A stretch of DNA of 64,000 bases from Panicum virgatum (Eukaryota > Streptophyta > Magnoliopsida > Poales > Poaceae): NCBI RefSeq assembly GCF_016808335.1, contig NC_053143.1, positions 3,009,398-3,073,397 of the forward strand, given 5' to 3'. Below the pieces are notes generated by a model that saw nothing but the letters and a program-made list of their open reading frames with translations, made no database searches and was not told where the DNA came from. Position numbers and translations under genes: made by a program. This document shows positions 33,701 through 45,000 of the stretch, in pieces (within the stretch, counting starts at the first letter, position 1; every line of letters starts with the position of its first letter).

Positions 33701-34439
33701 GGGGCGCGCTCACGGCTCGGTGTGCCGAGGCGCGGTGCGCGCGTGCACGCACAGCGGCGAGGCAGGCGAGCTGGGGCCGGTGCGCGCGCGGGAGGGAGGT
33801 CAGGAGCGGGGGGCTCGTGCGGAGCAGGGCAGACCGAGGCGGGGAAGGGGGGCGTGGCTCAGGGCGGCTTGGTGCGGCGCGGTGCACGGCCGAGAGCGGG
33901 TGGTGCGCGTGCGGGAGGGAGGTGATGCGTGCGCGGGGCAGGCGGGCCGGGGCTGGGGGCGGCTCAGGCGCGCGACGGGGAAGAAGGAAGAGAGGAGAAG
34001 GAAGAAAGGAAAAGAAAGAAAAGAAGAGGGGTGAGGAAAAAATGAAAATAGGAAAAAGGAATAAAGAAAAAGAAAATGGGGAAAAGGGGAAAGAGGGAAA
34101 GGAAAAGGAGGGGGGCGGTGCGCGCCAGTGGCGACCGCGGCCGCGGTCGGCCACGCGTGGCGTCGCCACGCGAGTGCGGGCCACGAGGGATGGGGCACGC
34201 GGCCAGGAGGGGAGGGAGGAAAAAGGAGAGAGGGAAAAAGAGGGGGTGAGATTCGCGGCGGCCGGACGCGACGCGTCGCGCTGGATGGGAAAAAGATGGG
34301 ACGTGAATTGAAGTCGTGTGTCGGGTTGTTCAGGAGAAATTCTGGGGACTCGGGTTCAGGGTCTAAGGGGGAGTCGAGCTCAACGACGAAAAACGGTTTT
34401 AGCGCACAATTTAATTTAGTGAATTTTCGGGATGTTACA
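30766..34439 (-). mobile_element. Solo LTR (probably gypsy type), nested in CACTA element
   Basis: Flanked by a perfect 5-bp target duplication CCTGC (30,761-30,765 and 34,440-34,444). On the minus strand it starts TGTAACATCCCGAAAATTC, a common start of grass gypsy LTRs, and ends GGGGACGCTTCA. Length is 3,674 bp and no internal domain remains, as expected after recombination between two LTRs. The inner part (32,690-34,290) is GC-rich with frames up to 428 codons on the plus strand, Arg/Gly/Ala-rich and without domains; these are not genes. A 70-bp tandem duplication lies at about 33,555-33,700. Confidence 0.85.
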
Positions 34440-34590
34440 CCTGCACAGATCTGGCGGCCGCTGTTGTGGCCCCGCGCGGAGGAGGCCGGCCGGAGATCCG
34501 TCGCCGCGGCAAAGCTCGAGCCGGGCCGCCGTGCCCCGCGAGGGAGAAGCCGGGCCGCCCGTCGCTCGAGCAGGGGAGGACCTCGGGCCG

Positions 34591-34745
34591 GAGAGCCGAG
34601 GCGGCGGCGCGGCGCATGTGGAGAGCCGAGGCGGCGGCGCGGCGCATGTGGAGAGCCGAGGCGGCGGCGCATGCCCGCACGCGCGGCGCTCGCCCGCCCG
34701 CACGCGGCGGCGCGGCGCACGTGGAGAGCCGAGGCGGCGGCGAGG
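34591..34745. repeat. 30-bp GC-rich tandem repeat
   Basis: A 30-bp unit starting GAGAGCCGAGGCGGCGGCGC occurs exactly twice (34,591 and 34,621), then in shortened form at 34,651 and again at 34,722. It lies inside the CACTA element, to the right of the nested LTR. Confidence 0.85.
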
Positions 34746-35408
34746 CGCTCGCCTGCCCGCACGCGGCGGCGCGACGCACGCGCGGTGCTTGTTCGGGGTG
34801 AGGGAGAGACGGAGAGAGAGAAGGGTAGAGTAGATGAGAGCTAGAGAAATGAGACGGAACGAGAGAGAGAGGACACGCGCCCAGCACTTACAAATATCCA
34901 GAGACGCGAGAGGCATTGGGACCAGGTGGTTTCTTCCACCGGTGCTAATGGCTACTCCATAGGCACCGGTTCATGCCACCACCCGGTGCCGTTGATGCAT
35001 GGCCAATTTCGTACCGGCTGATGGATTTAACCGGTGTCTTTGGCAGTGCATTGACACCGGTTTGTGCCGTGGCGCGCCTTGCTAGCGCTTGGCGCAGGCC
35101 AAGAGTACCGGTTATTGATGCAGCCGGTGCTGATGTCTCACATTAGTACCTGTTCAAGCGACAAGTGGTTCTTTTGGCCAGTATCTTTGGCCTGTTTTCT
35201 AGTAGTGTTATGTGGAAGCCATTTTTTCTAAAACGGACAGAATTTGAGTTAAACAACTAGTATGGATGTGATTGGTAGGCTGCACTAAGGCCAAGCTGGC
35301 TTCTATAGTGCAGACCTGTTTGTTCGGTAGGGTGTTTGTGGCCCTTATTAGCCAGACTCCGGTTGTGCAAAAAGGCCTGATACGGCCTGCACTAGCGGGC
35401 GCGTTTTC

Positions 35409-36401
35409 GGCGCTTTTTTCATTTTTATATTAAAAAAAATAAAATTTCAAAAACATATGCCGAATAGGGAAATTTTCAAAAATAGGTGCCTGTCGCCCAT
35501 TAGGGGGGCGACAGGCACCCTGTCGCCCATGCAGTGGGCGACATGACCTAAATGTAAAAAAATTACATTTTGGTCCTGGCACACAGGGCGCATTAAACAG
35601 TAAACTTATAAAATTAATATAAAATCATAGAAAAATCATAAAAATACAAACTCAACTGTTCTGGATTCTATGAAACAATATCTACAACTTTTGTTACATA
35701 AAGTTTTTCATTTGATTAAAGTATCTTGCTCTATTTTAAATACCAATTTAATGCATTTTTATTTAAATCTCAAGATGCATCCTTTGGATGCATGTAATAT
35801 TTGGCCAGAGTGTTGAATATGGTGAGAATAGACTTGTACAAAATTGGTAGGCCCAGAAAACATTTCTAGAATAAGTTTTTAAATTAGATCTTGCAATATG
35901 TCTAGTTTAAATAGGTTATTTATCCATGCTGCTATACTGAGTATTAGAAGCCATAACTTTTACAGTACCATTATTTTATTTCCTAAGAGCTATAAAAAAA
36001 GTTTGGTAGATTTTAGATAAGTACAACTAGACCAAATGAATTATTTTAGATTTTTCTAGGTACAAGAACTATTTTTCTTGATTTATATACATTGATCAAA
36101 TGAAAAACTTTATGTAACAAAAGTTGTAGATATTGTTTCATAGAATCCATAACAGTTGGGTTTGTATTTTTCCGATTTTTTTAAGATTTTATATCGATTT
36201 TACAAGTTCACTGTTTAATGCGCCCTGAGCGCCAGGACCTAAATATAAATTTTTTTACATTTAGGTCCTATCGCCCACTGGATGGGCGACAGGCACCCTG
36301 TCGCCCCACTAATGGGGCGACAGACATCCATTTTTGAAAATTTCCCTAATCGACATATATTTTTGAAATTTTGTTTTTTAAATATAAAAATGAAAAAGGC
36401 G
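35409..36401. mobile_element. MULE-1 long-TIR element, copy 2 (opposite orientation)
   Basis: Ends GGCGCTTTTTTCATTTTTATA and its complement. Flanks CGCGTTTTC (35,400-35,408) and CGCGTTTCC (36,402-36,410) differ at one base, consistent with a 9-bp duplication. Each arm has two adjacent hairpins, CCTGTCGCCC...GGGCGACAGG and TGTCGCCCA...TGGGCGACA on the left, with equivalents at 36,267-36,322. The unique centre is the reverse complement of the centre of copies 1 and 3, so this is an independent insertion. No protein-coding capacity. Confidence 0.88.
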
Positions 36402-37258
36402 CGCGTTTCCAGCAGCGCACCCTGCATTGTGCCCAGGCTGACCATCGTTGTGGGCCCTCTCCTCCTGATGAGTGACTACATACTATGCATTGCATTTGAT
36501 TTAAAGTATAAGGGAACGGAGAGTTTTTGTTTTAACTGATTTCACAATCCTCCCCCTAGAAATGTGGCGTAAACTTTACTGCGATAATTTTGAAACTATT
36601 CAGAATTCTCGAGAATGAGGAGACATTTATCACTTACTTCATTCACGTGAAGTTATTTTATAACTCATATGGGAGTACACTTTACTCATTCCACTTCACG
36701 AACTTAACAAAGTCCTTTAATTTATTAGCAATACTTCTGCAGTTCATACTTGCAAATTTTTCTTATCTTTTGTTTTGTATAACACTTTCTTTTTGTCCTG
36801 AAACTCATTTTAGGTCAAAATGATGGTACATGAAGGGTTTGAATTATTATTCCCGTTGGTTTCAATTTAGTTGGGAGATAAACATCATAGAAGAGGAAAA
36901 CAATTATTTTTTAGAAGAAGTTCTATTTTGTAAAAAAAATTGTGTACTCGTATACTCTCTAAATAATTTATTCCATTGGTTCTAAATAAATAGAGATCAA
37001 AACTAGTCATAATTCAAAGAAAAAATTTTCTTTTTTTGTTGAGGGGGAAAGAAAAAGTTTTTGAAAAGAATAATACTAATTCTTAGGCTTCACAGTACAA
37101 GCAACCCGTTCGCTCCTTCGTGCACACGCGGCCCAGATCCCGCTCGCCTGCCCTGCCCCAGCGGCGCGCTTGGCTCGGTCGGCTCGGCGGCCCACTCGCA
37201 ACAGTTCGGGTCGGCCCGGCAGCTGCCTCAGCTCCACTGCTCTGAATTAAACCTAGCT
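36402..37258. other. No recognisable gene
   Basis: AT-rich up to 37,080, then a short GC-rich piece with GCTCGGTCGGCTCGGCGG. No domain, MITE end or RNA gene was found. Confidence 0.5.
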
Positions 37259-37271
37259 AGGTTCTCTGCAG

Positions 37272-37440
37272 AGAAGGGCGGGCCTGGTGCAGCGGTAGAG
37301 CCTACCGTCTGTAACCGGAAGGTTCCGGGTTCGAGCCCCAGCCTCTGCACATTTGTGTGGGTAAGGCTTGGGGCTTAAAAAACAACCCTTCCCCAGACCC
37401 CGCACAGTGCGGGAAGCCTACGGCACTTGGTACGCCCTTT
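37272..37440 (+). mobile_element. Au-type SINE (tRNA-derived)
   Basis: About 169 bp, flanked by a direct repeat AGGTTCTCTGCAG (37,259-37,271 and 37,441-37,453). It begins GAAGGGCGGGCCTGGTGC, has a pol III A box (TGGTGCAGCGG) and B box GGTTCGAGCCC (37,328-37,338), and ends CTTGGTACGCCCTTT, the T-rich tail typical of plant Au SINEs. The tRNA-like part lacks a proper cloverleaf, so this is not a functional tRNA. It would be copied by a LINE reverse transcriptase elsewhere. Confidence 0.92.
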
Positions 37441-37453
37441 AGGTTCTCTGCAG

Positions 37454-37778
37454 AAGGATTCTAATACCGGTTTAGCTAGGCTATTGCTATGCATAGTACG
37501 TACAAAATCCAAGCACACGTTTGTTGTCTTAGCTAGGCTATTGCTAATACAGGTTTAGCTAGGCTATTGCTATATACGTCGTCGTCGTGTTGCAGGCAGC
37601 ATCAAGCCAACAAAGCTGTCTCCGTGTCTGTGGTTCCAGTGTACCCAATGATAGTAGATTCCAGTGTGGACTTTCAGAATTCAGATTACGGCGCGTCTTG
37701 GTTTGCTTCGGCTGGGAGATTCAAGGAGAAGCCACGAAGATCTCACAGATCAGCTGCTATCCTTTGTAATTACAGTAG
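37454..37778 (+). other. Short tandem words and an unrecognised open frame
   Basis: TTAGCTAGGCTATTGCTA occurs three times between 37,460 and 37,580. After GTTGCAG (possible 3' splice site near 37,598) one frame continues to 37,785 with VVPVYPMIVDSSVDF and YGASWFASAGRF, which reads more like protein than the other two frames but matches no family I know. It runs into the first bases of the solo LTR. It may be the last exon of a lost gene; confidence is low. Confidence 0.25.
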
Positions 37779-38287
37779 TGTTTGAAGAGATTTTGTACAA
37801 CATTTTGATGCAAATCATTTAAATATGATCAAATGAGCTGCAGAGAGTGATATGGGTCATATATTTGTATAGGGAAGCAAGAAGCTTGCATGGGCTAGCT
37901 TCACGTACGAGCATGTGGTCCAAAATACACATACTCAAACCTGGTGTCATACAAGTGGAGAAACGGTCGTATGGCCAGCCCGCGCGACAGCCGGCGCGGC
38001 CAGGAAAGTTCTAGAAGCATCAGGACGTCCCGAACTCTTTTGCCGTGATGGTGACCCAGTGCATCGGCCCACAACAAAACGAGAGAAGACTACGCGCGCA
38101 CGGGCTTGGGTTTGGAATGCACGTGCACACATCATCCTTAGCTTATTAGCTTCTCACGCACGTGTGCTAGAGGTTTTCTTGTTCAAGGCCCACGATGCAG
38201 CGAGTCCGATGGCCTGCGGATATATCTCAACAAACAGAGGCGGCACTGGATGGAAAACCTAGCGAGCACCTCACGCAGGGTCCGGCC

Positions 38288-38296
38288 TATATAAAG
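38288..38296 (+). promoter_or_regulatory. TATA box of solo LTR
   Basis: TATATAAAG in CGGCCTATATAAAGACCC, about 510 bp into the LTR and followed by a C/T-rich, GC-rich leader. Its position suggests the LTR could start transcripts rightwards, toward the HIPP gene about 9 kb away; activity is inference. Confidence 0.5.
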
Positions 38297-39280
38297 ACCC
38301 CGTGCGTCTCAGCCCGGGAGGCCTTCTTTTTCCTCGACGGGAGCAGCCGGGCTAGGAAGCGAGGGGGCGAGTCGCGCCCCAGCCGATCGCCATGCCGACG
38401 CCGTGCACCTCCTGCTCGCCTTGACGAGCGGAGAAGACAGGGAGGCCGGCGAGCTCGCCGTCCATCATCAGATCGCCGCCCGCCCCAGAGTCGAGAAATC
38501 GCCGGCCGCCGTCGTCCCCATCGAGCTTGCCATCTTATCCAGGGGAGAGGCACACCCCGTCCATCCAAGGTGCAGACGATGGCACCTCCTGCTCGCCCTG
38601 ATGAGTGGAGAAGAAGAGCCACGGGGGGAAGAGCCACCAAGACGCCATCTACCGCTCGGCCGCCGGGCAGGGCGTCGCAGAGCAAAGGAAGATCGATCTT
38701 AAAGCAAAGCCGAGATGCAGGTTGATCTTCTACCCCCCCCCCCTCTCTCTTCTTCACAGATTTCATGCACGGAGAGACGGGTGATAGATGGACTACGACT
38801 ACGAGGCTGCCATCCACGACTTGCTGGTCGATCGGCACCACACCGGCGACGCCCCCACCATCATCTTCGTCTTCCTCATCGTCTCCACCAAGCCGCCGGC
38901 GACCTCGTCCTCCTGTCAAGCCTACAAGCCCGGCCACTGGACCGGCAACGACGGCCGTCGAGGCGCGGCACGACAAGATCAAGTCTGGCGCCAAGCCAAC
39001 GATGACGGTGTCGCCGCCGCGAAGACGCCGGGATGATGAGCGACGCCGAGTTGGCGAGTGGATGCCAGCACCAGGCTGCCGCAAGACGCCGTCACGCCGA
39101 TGGCCGAGGGGTTGCGTGCACAAAGCCAAGGAGCCGATCTGCAACTTGGCACGTGAGTACGAGCTTCGTGCCTCCATGCAAGCCTCGGCTGCCATAAGTG
39201 CAAGGGCACTTTGCTGTTGGCGAGAAGCTAGGAAGCTACAGGGTGTTTCTTGCCTCCACGGATCGTCCACTTCGTCTACC

Positions 39281-39590
39281 ACCTCAGCTCGGCTGCCGAC
39301 TCGGTCCGGCGCCACCCCTCTGCATCGACAACCACCTCAGCTCGGCTGCCGGTGGAGCGGCACCACCACTCTGCATCGACAACCACCTCAGCTCGGCAGC
39401 CGGCAGAGCGGCGCCACCCCTCTGCATCGACAACCGCCTCAGCTCGGCTGCCAGCAGAGCGGCGCCATCCCTCATCATCGACAGCATCTCAGCTTGGCCG
39501 CCGGCGTAGCGGCGGCAACCCTCATCATTGACGACCACTTCGGCTCGCCCGCCGACGTAGCGGCGGCACCCTTCACCGTCACAACAACCG
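39281..39590. repeat. 51-bp minisatellite inside solo LTR
   Basis: About six degenerate units with period near 51 bp; CCTCAGCTCGGCTGCC-like words start near 39,281, 39,334, 39,385, 39,436 and 39,487. Being a multiple of three, the array gives 17-residue repeats in several frames. Confidence 0.8.
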
Positions 39591-40776
39591 ATGCCGGCGA
39601 CACTGACGTGAAGACGCCGAAGCGCGGCCTGCGATGAGACCGGTGCTATACATCAAACCTGCCGCCGAACCAGGATGACGACGGCTCGGCTGCGAAGACG
39701 CCGAGATAAGAAGCGACGTCGAAACGGCGGACGATGCTCGCGGGCTGTTGCAAGACGGCCATAGAGCTATGAACAACCATGGCGCCACTGCAAGGCTATC
39801 GGAGGTGCTAAAAAATGTCTAGGCCCATCCATGTCAACAAGCACTAGGTGCTATGTACGAGCTATATACCACAAGCAAACAAAGAAGCAATGTCATGCTG
39901 CATGCACGGACGTGCGCGTGCCACAAGCTAACAAGCCGGTTATGAAGCCCTTGCTTCACGACTACCTTGACCACGACCAAGCTCTGCAACGACGTCGACT
40001 CGGTCACAGTTTCACGTGACCACGCATCGCCGACGACTTATGAGGCCAGCGCTGGCCTGGAGCCGAACCTCCGCTGACGGCGCCGCCGCGAAGGTGCCCG
40101 GGGGGACAAGACGGCGGATGACGCCGACGTCAGGCTGCCGCAAGACGCTACCGCGCCGACGACCCGAGGAGCCGTGCAGAGCCTGAGTAAGGGAGTACGT
40201 GCGCCACCTCACCAATCCACGTTAACAAGTGCATCTACGCGACATCCGACACCGGCGAGCGGACGACCCGGGCGAGCGGGTGGCGTTGATGTTCCAACCA
40301 CGCCACACATGCTCATGGGTTGGCGACACTCCCTCCCTCTTCAACAACAACTTCTACCACCTCGACCGAGCTGCTGCGACATCCACTTGGTCTAGCTTCA
40401 AGTCTTCACCAAGCATCGACATCCTACTACTACGACTACAACGCCGTTCGAGACCGACGAGGCCGAACGACATGGGCGGGTGCTGCCGCTACACCGGCTC
40501 ATGGACACCGATGAGGCCATGGATGACGCCGACGCCCACATCTACACCACCACCATCTTCATGCATGGAGAACGTGAAGCGAAGACTGAAGACGACCATA
40601 GCAGCTTAATCGGAGGTACTCTGACAAGCTAGACTTGCTGAGGTAATTAACCGGGAGCTTTCCGAGGCCCCGGGAACCAGAAGATCACTTTCGCCCAAGT
40701 TAGATCTGCCCAACGGCGGCAGGCTATGGAGCGCACACTCATGTATGGGAACATGTATTTGTATTTATAAAATATG

Positions 40777-40782
40777 AATAAA
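40777..40782 (+). terminator. Polyadenylation signal of solo LTR
   Basis: AATAAA in ATGAATAAAGCTTGTG, about 115 bp before the LTR end, followed by a T-rich region. Consistent with the R/U5 boundary of an LTR. Confidence 0.5.
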
Positions 40783-40909
40783 GCTTGTGTTCCCTATCTT
40801 TTGTTTCTTTTGTGTATTTTCTATATATATTGGCACGCCCGCATTCTTCTTTATTTTCCACGCAGAGAAAATCCTGTGTGATTTTTCTCTCAAAACAAGT
40901 AGATGAATA

Positions 40910-41011
40910 CTCCCTCCGTTCTTAAATATATGACGTTTAGGACAAGCAAATTAGTTTATTTTTTAACTAAATAGGTTGTCCTAAGCGACATATATTTAAA
41001 AACGGAGGTAG
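40910..41011. mobile_element. Stowaway MITE (short)
   Basis: 102 bp with TA on both sides, starting CTCCCTCCGTTCTTAAATA and ending TATTTAAAAACGGAGGTAG. The two halves pair along almost their whole length. Non-autonomous, dependent on Tc1/mariner transposase. Confidence 0.93.
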
Positions 41012-41159
41012 TACAAAGTAATTCAAGCACGCAGTGCCAATCATCCATGACCTGTAGATTGTCCTGGCCTTAGCACTGGGGACACAATGACATCACTGTA
41101 GCTATAACACAGACCATGCATATCTGCCATAACGGACTGCAGCCACAAAATTCAATGTA

Positions 41160-41490
41160 CGCCGTGTTTAGTTTCAAAAATCAAAATTCCAATTTTTTTT
41201 TCGGCACCTGCGAGACTTAAATCTAGACGAAATAAAAAACGCATTGCGACTGCTGCCTATAAATCGCGAGACGAATCTAATGAATCTAATTAAGCTGTAA
41301 TTAGATGCTAAATTGTTACAGTAATACTACAGTAAACAACCTCTAATGACGAATTAATTACGCTCATTAGATTCGTCTCGCGATTTACAGACGAGTTCTG
41401 TAATTATTTTTATGATTAGTCTATGTTTAGTACTTCAAATGTAGAAAGATGCCATTTCAAAAACTTTACGGGAGGCAACTAAACACGGCC
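41160..41490. mobile_element. TIR MITE of the GTGTTTAGTT type
   Basis: Ends GCCGTGTTTAGTTTC and CAACTAAACACGGC are inverted repeats; inner inverted words GCGAGACGAATCTAATGA and TCATTAGATTCGTCTCGC pair perfectly. This terminus is very common in grass genomes. GTA on both sides may be the target duplication. Superfamily not assigned. Confidence 0.85.
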
Positions 41491-41499
41491 GTAGTAGAT

Positions 41500-44400
41500 A
41501 TACAAAAACAAACCACTGCTCCAGAGGTTATCTAGATTCCCATTTATTTAGCACTTGAATATGTATTGACATCAGCCTAGCTATTGCTGGCCCAGGCCCT
41601 GCATTTCAATCTATCGTCTCCTGCAGGCATCAGCAGATAATTTTTTAGAAAAAAAAATTGAGGATAATGTAGTGGTTTGGTTTGTGAATTTTTCGTAGAT
41701 ATATGCATATATGTATATGTTTTTATGAATTGAACAGTACTCAGGGAACAATATATTTAAACTAGCACTGCTACTTTATAAATCTTGGTTTCTTTGTACA
41801 GTCTTTCTTTTTAGCATGCACTTGAAGACATTATTTAATTTTGACATAGTGTAGGTGTAGCTATAGCAGACCATTTATTTCTATCTCTAACGGTGGCTTG
41901 GAAAAATGAACATAGTGGTTTGGTTTCCAAACTCTTTAGTAGATATTCATGTATCTTTATTTCCGATCCATTACTTGAATGTTAGGCCTGTCCCTACTAC
42001 AGAATACATCATCGCAAACGCCCCATCACCGCCAATTCGAAACAAACCGGCGGTGATAGTCTATCACCGCCGGTTCCAAATGGACCCGGCGGTGATGCTA
42101 ACATATCACCGCCGGGTCGTATTACGAACCGGCGGTGATATATTAGCATCACCACCAGGTTTTAATATGACCCCGCGGTGATGTGTTCTCCACCTATTTT
42201 AATTTTTCTCTTCCTCTCTTTCACTCATCTCCCTTAGATTTTTTTCATCTCTCTCGGACCTTCTCCTCCCGCTGAGCTCCTCCTCTCCCCCGAGGCTCCC
42301 TCTCTTCTTCTCACCTCTCCCCTCCCTTCATCCCACCGCCGCCCCCACAGCGCACGCCGCCCCTCTCCCTTCATTCCTTCTCCTCCCTCTCATTCCCCAT
42401 CTCCTCCCCTCTCCCCTCCTCTCCCTTCTCTCCCCAGTGGCGGGGAGATCCACGTGCGGCCAGCCGGCCGCCGCGAGAGCTCGACCGCGGGCCGGCGTGG
42501 GAGCTCGATGCGGGAGATCCACGCGCGGGAGCTCGACTACGGCCGGCGCAGGAGCTCGGCGCACGAGGCCAGATCCACGCCGCGGCCCCTATCCTCCCTT
42601 CTTCCTCGGCGCGGTCGCGGCCGCGACCGCGGCGGCAGGCGCACGGGCCGTTCCCCGCCGACCCCTCTCCTCCCTTCTTCCTCGGCGTGGAAGCTCAACG
42701 CGCGGGTGGGCTCGGCCGCGGCCGCGGTGGCCGGCACAGGAGCTCGGCGCGGGCGGCCAGATCCATACCGCGGTGGCCGTCACACAGGGCGCCTCTGCCC
42801 ACTATCCTCCCTTCTTCCTCGGCGCGGTCGCGGCCGCAACCGTGGCGGCCGGCGCACGGGCCGTTCCCCGCCGGCCCCTCTCCTCCCTTCTTCCTCGGCG
42901 TGGGAGCTCAGCGCGCGGGTGGGCTCGGCCACGGCCACGGCGGCCGGCACACGGGGTGTCCCCCCGCTGCTCCCTCTCCTCCCTTCTTCCTCGGCATGGG
43001 AGCTCGGCCGCCGCCGTGGTGGCCGGCACACGGGGCGTTCCCCACTGCCTCCTCTCCTCCCTCCTTTCTCGGCATGGGAGTGAGTGGCGGTGGGCGTGGA
43101 GCTCACCGCCGGCGCCTTTTTTCTTTTTTTTTTTGTTTTGTAACGGGGTCAACACCGCCAGTTGTTGAACCGGCGGTGATGGATTTGGAACATCACCGTC
43201 GGGTCGGGAACCGGCGGTGATAGCCTCTTCCATCACTGTCGACTTAAATCCAACGCCCCCCAAAACCGGCGGTGATAGCCATTTTGAACCGACGGTGATG
43301 GGGGGTGCTGGAGTAGTGTGTGAACAACTGAACATACACAAACACGAGCACAACTTTACAAACCTCTCTTTCTTTAGATTTAGCACTCAAAAATGGCATC
43401 AGTCCTTTTAAAACCAAAATGACACCACTCTAGCAATAGCAGACCATGCATGACAATCTCTAGTGGAAGCAATGCAATGAATTGCAGGGGAAAATTAAAG
43501 ATGAATGTGGTGGTTTGTGGTTTGGAAAGTCTCTGTAGATATACGTATGTTTATTTGCATGAATTGAATTACCTATAAAAATATATACACAAATATTAGC
43601 ACTACTATATGACGGACCTCTCTTTCTCTAGATTGTCGTTTTTAGCACTTAAAATGACATCAGTCTAGCTATAGCAGACCATTGCCCATGCATATTTAAT
43701 TGAATGGTTGAATGTTGTAGCTGTAAGCATATAAAAATACTAGAACTACTTTATGAACCTCTCTTTCTCTAGCTTGCCATTTTTAGCACCTAATAAAATG
43801 ACATCATCTTAGCTATAGCAGACCATCATGCATGTATATCTCTAGCTGTGGCAATAAACTGGTAACAATTAATGTATTGGTTGTGAAAATCTTCACAGAT
43901 ATTTGTATGCTTGCATGAATTAAATGCCAAATCTGAAAAGATTTCCTCATATCATATTAGCACTACTTTGTAAACCTCATGTTTTAAGATATGAATTAAT
44001 GCCTTTAATTTCCAGAGCATATATCATTTCTAATCTGACAAGCAACACATTATTGCAACCAGCAGTGACGTATATCTGTTCTGTTGGTGAATTTTCTCAG
44101 CTCCTTTCGTGCCTTGCTCTCCTTGTCACTAGGGAAACACTCTTGACACGCCTCGCCGTCGAATCGATCAAAAAAAGTTCAAAACAGATGTTGGACGTAT
44201 GTGCACGAACCTAAACACAATGCTTGTCAGTGTGAGGGTGAACTTTAATAGAGTACAAGAAAAGGAGTTATTTGCTAGCTAAAAGACACCAACAGACCAA
44301 CAGAAAAAAGCAAGCAAAGTCTAGGAGTTATCTATCTCTAGCAGACCATGCATGTCTATCTCTAGCAGCCACAATGGACTGTAACCAGAAAATCAATGCA

Positions 44401-45000
44401 GCTGTGTTTAATTTGGTTTGTGAAATCTTGGTGGATATTCTTATATTTGCATGAGTCAAATGAGATCTATTTATAAGATATGCAATAAAAACTCTCCATA
44501 TATAAGATCGGTTTATTTAGATTTACTTTTATTTAGCACTTGAATATATTTTGGCATATCTCTAACGTTGGCAATCAATAGTATAAAAAATAATGCATTG
44601 GTTGTGAAAATCTTCATAGATATATGTATGCTTGCATGAATTAAATGCCAAATCTGCAAAGATATGCTCATACTATCAATTAATACCCATGTAAACCTAT
44701 GTGTTTTCAAGATATGAATTATTGATGCATTCCATAGTCCATATCATTTCTAATATATGACAAGCAACACATAATTGTCATTGAAAAAAAAATCTTGATA
44801 TATACACCTCACCACCACATCAAGCAAAAGTCAAAACAGCCGTTACACATACTTGCTGTATGAACCTAGACACAATGCATGTCAGTGTGAGGTTTAAGTT
44901 AAACAGAGCAGGAGAAAAAAGAGAAATACTTTGTAGCTAAAAGACACTAACCAACAAAGAGAAAACGGCTGGCAAAGTTTAGGAGTTGTTGAATAGGAGT
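41500..45000. repeat. Field of degenerate repeats related to the HIPP 3' flank
   Basis: A loosely conserved unit of roughly 150-450 bp recurs about seven times. It combines CTAGCTATAGCAGACCATGCAT, TGGTTTGTGAAATCTTCGTAGATAT-like and TTGCATGAATTAAATGCCAAATCTG-like words. Copies are near 41,520-41,960, 43,360-43,560, 43,640-43,760, 43,780-44,060, 44,330-44,470 and 44,530-44,780. One copy lies just downstream of the HIPP fragment at 13,740-13,930. There is no coding signal. Confidence 0.65.
41994..43318. mobile_element. Small CACTA element with GGCGGTGAT subterminal repeats
   Basis: The right end is GGAGTAGTG (complement CACTACTCC) and the left end CTACTACAG, an imperfect match. Both ends carry many copies of ACCGGCGGTGAT and its complement (42,020-42,182 and 43,150-43,305), the subterminal pattern expected for CACTA. 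The 1-kb interior is C/T-rich then GC-rich, with CTCCCTTCTTCCTCGGC recurring about six times; frames of 209-243 codons there are compositional. No transposase. The exact left boundary and TSD are uncertain. Confidence 0.7.

Larger units (their letters stand above)
29949..35207. mobile_element. Non-autonomous CACTA element, interrupted by a solo LTR
   Basis: Left end CACTACTAGAAAAACAGCC, right end complement CACTACTAGAAAACAGGCC, and a perfect 3-bp target duplication TTA (29,946-29,948 and 35,208-35,210). Subterminal ACCGGT words cluster at both ends (29,975-30,115 and 34,935-35,125). After removal of the nested LTR the element is about 1.6 kb. Its interior is GC-rich (30,330-30,765 and 34,440-34,850) with long frames on both strands; no transposase. 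This may be captured host sequence, unidentified. A 30-bp unit GAGAGCCGAGGCGGCGGCGC... repeats from 34,591. Confidence 0.93.
37779..40897 (+). mobile_element. Solo LTR of a long-LTR retrotransposon
   Basis: Flanked by a perfect 5-bp target duplication AGTAG (37,774-37,778 and 40,898-40,902). It starts TGTTTGAAG and ends CTCTCAAAACA, so the terminal TG...CA is extended as an inverted repeat. Length is 3,119 bp. TATATAAAG at 38,288 and AATAAA at 40,777 are plausible promoter and polyadenylation signals. The GC-rich centre has frames of 290-342 codons on opposite strands with no domains. The family is not identified and no second LTR or PBS is present. Confidence 0.8.

Noticed and set aside
33025..34311. 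428-codon plus-strand frame, and similar frames on both strands
   Set aside because: It lies entirely within a solo LTR with a perfect TSD. Arg/Gly/Ala-rich composition with all frames open is explained by very high GC.
37279..37352. tRNA gene
   Set aside because: A and B boxes are present, but the cloverleaf is not convincing, and the sequence is flanked by a 13-bp direct repeat and ends in the Au SINE tail.
38287..39637. Overlapping frames of 342 (minus) and 290 (plus) codons with internal repeats
   Set aside because: Inside the second solo LTR; the repeats derive from a 51-bp minisatellite. No domain and no preferred strand.
42437..43168. 243-codon frame with repeated PRRPLSSLLPRRGSS-like segments
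   Set aside because: Interior of a small CACTA element with tandem GC-rich repeats; three frames are open together.
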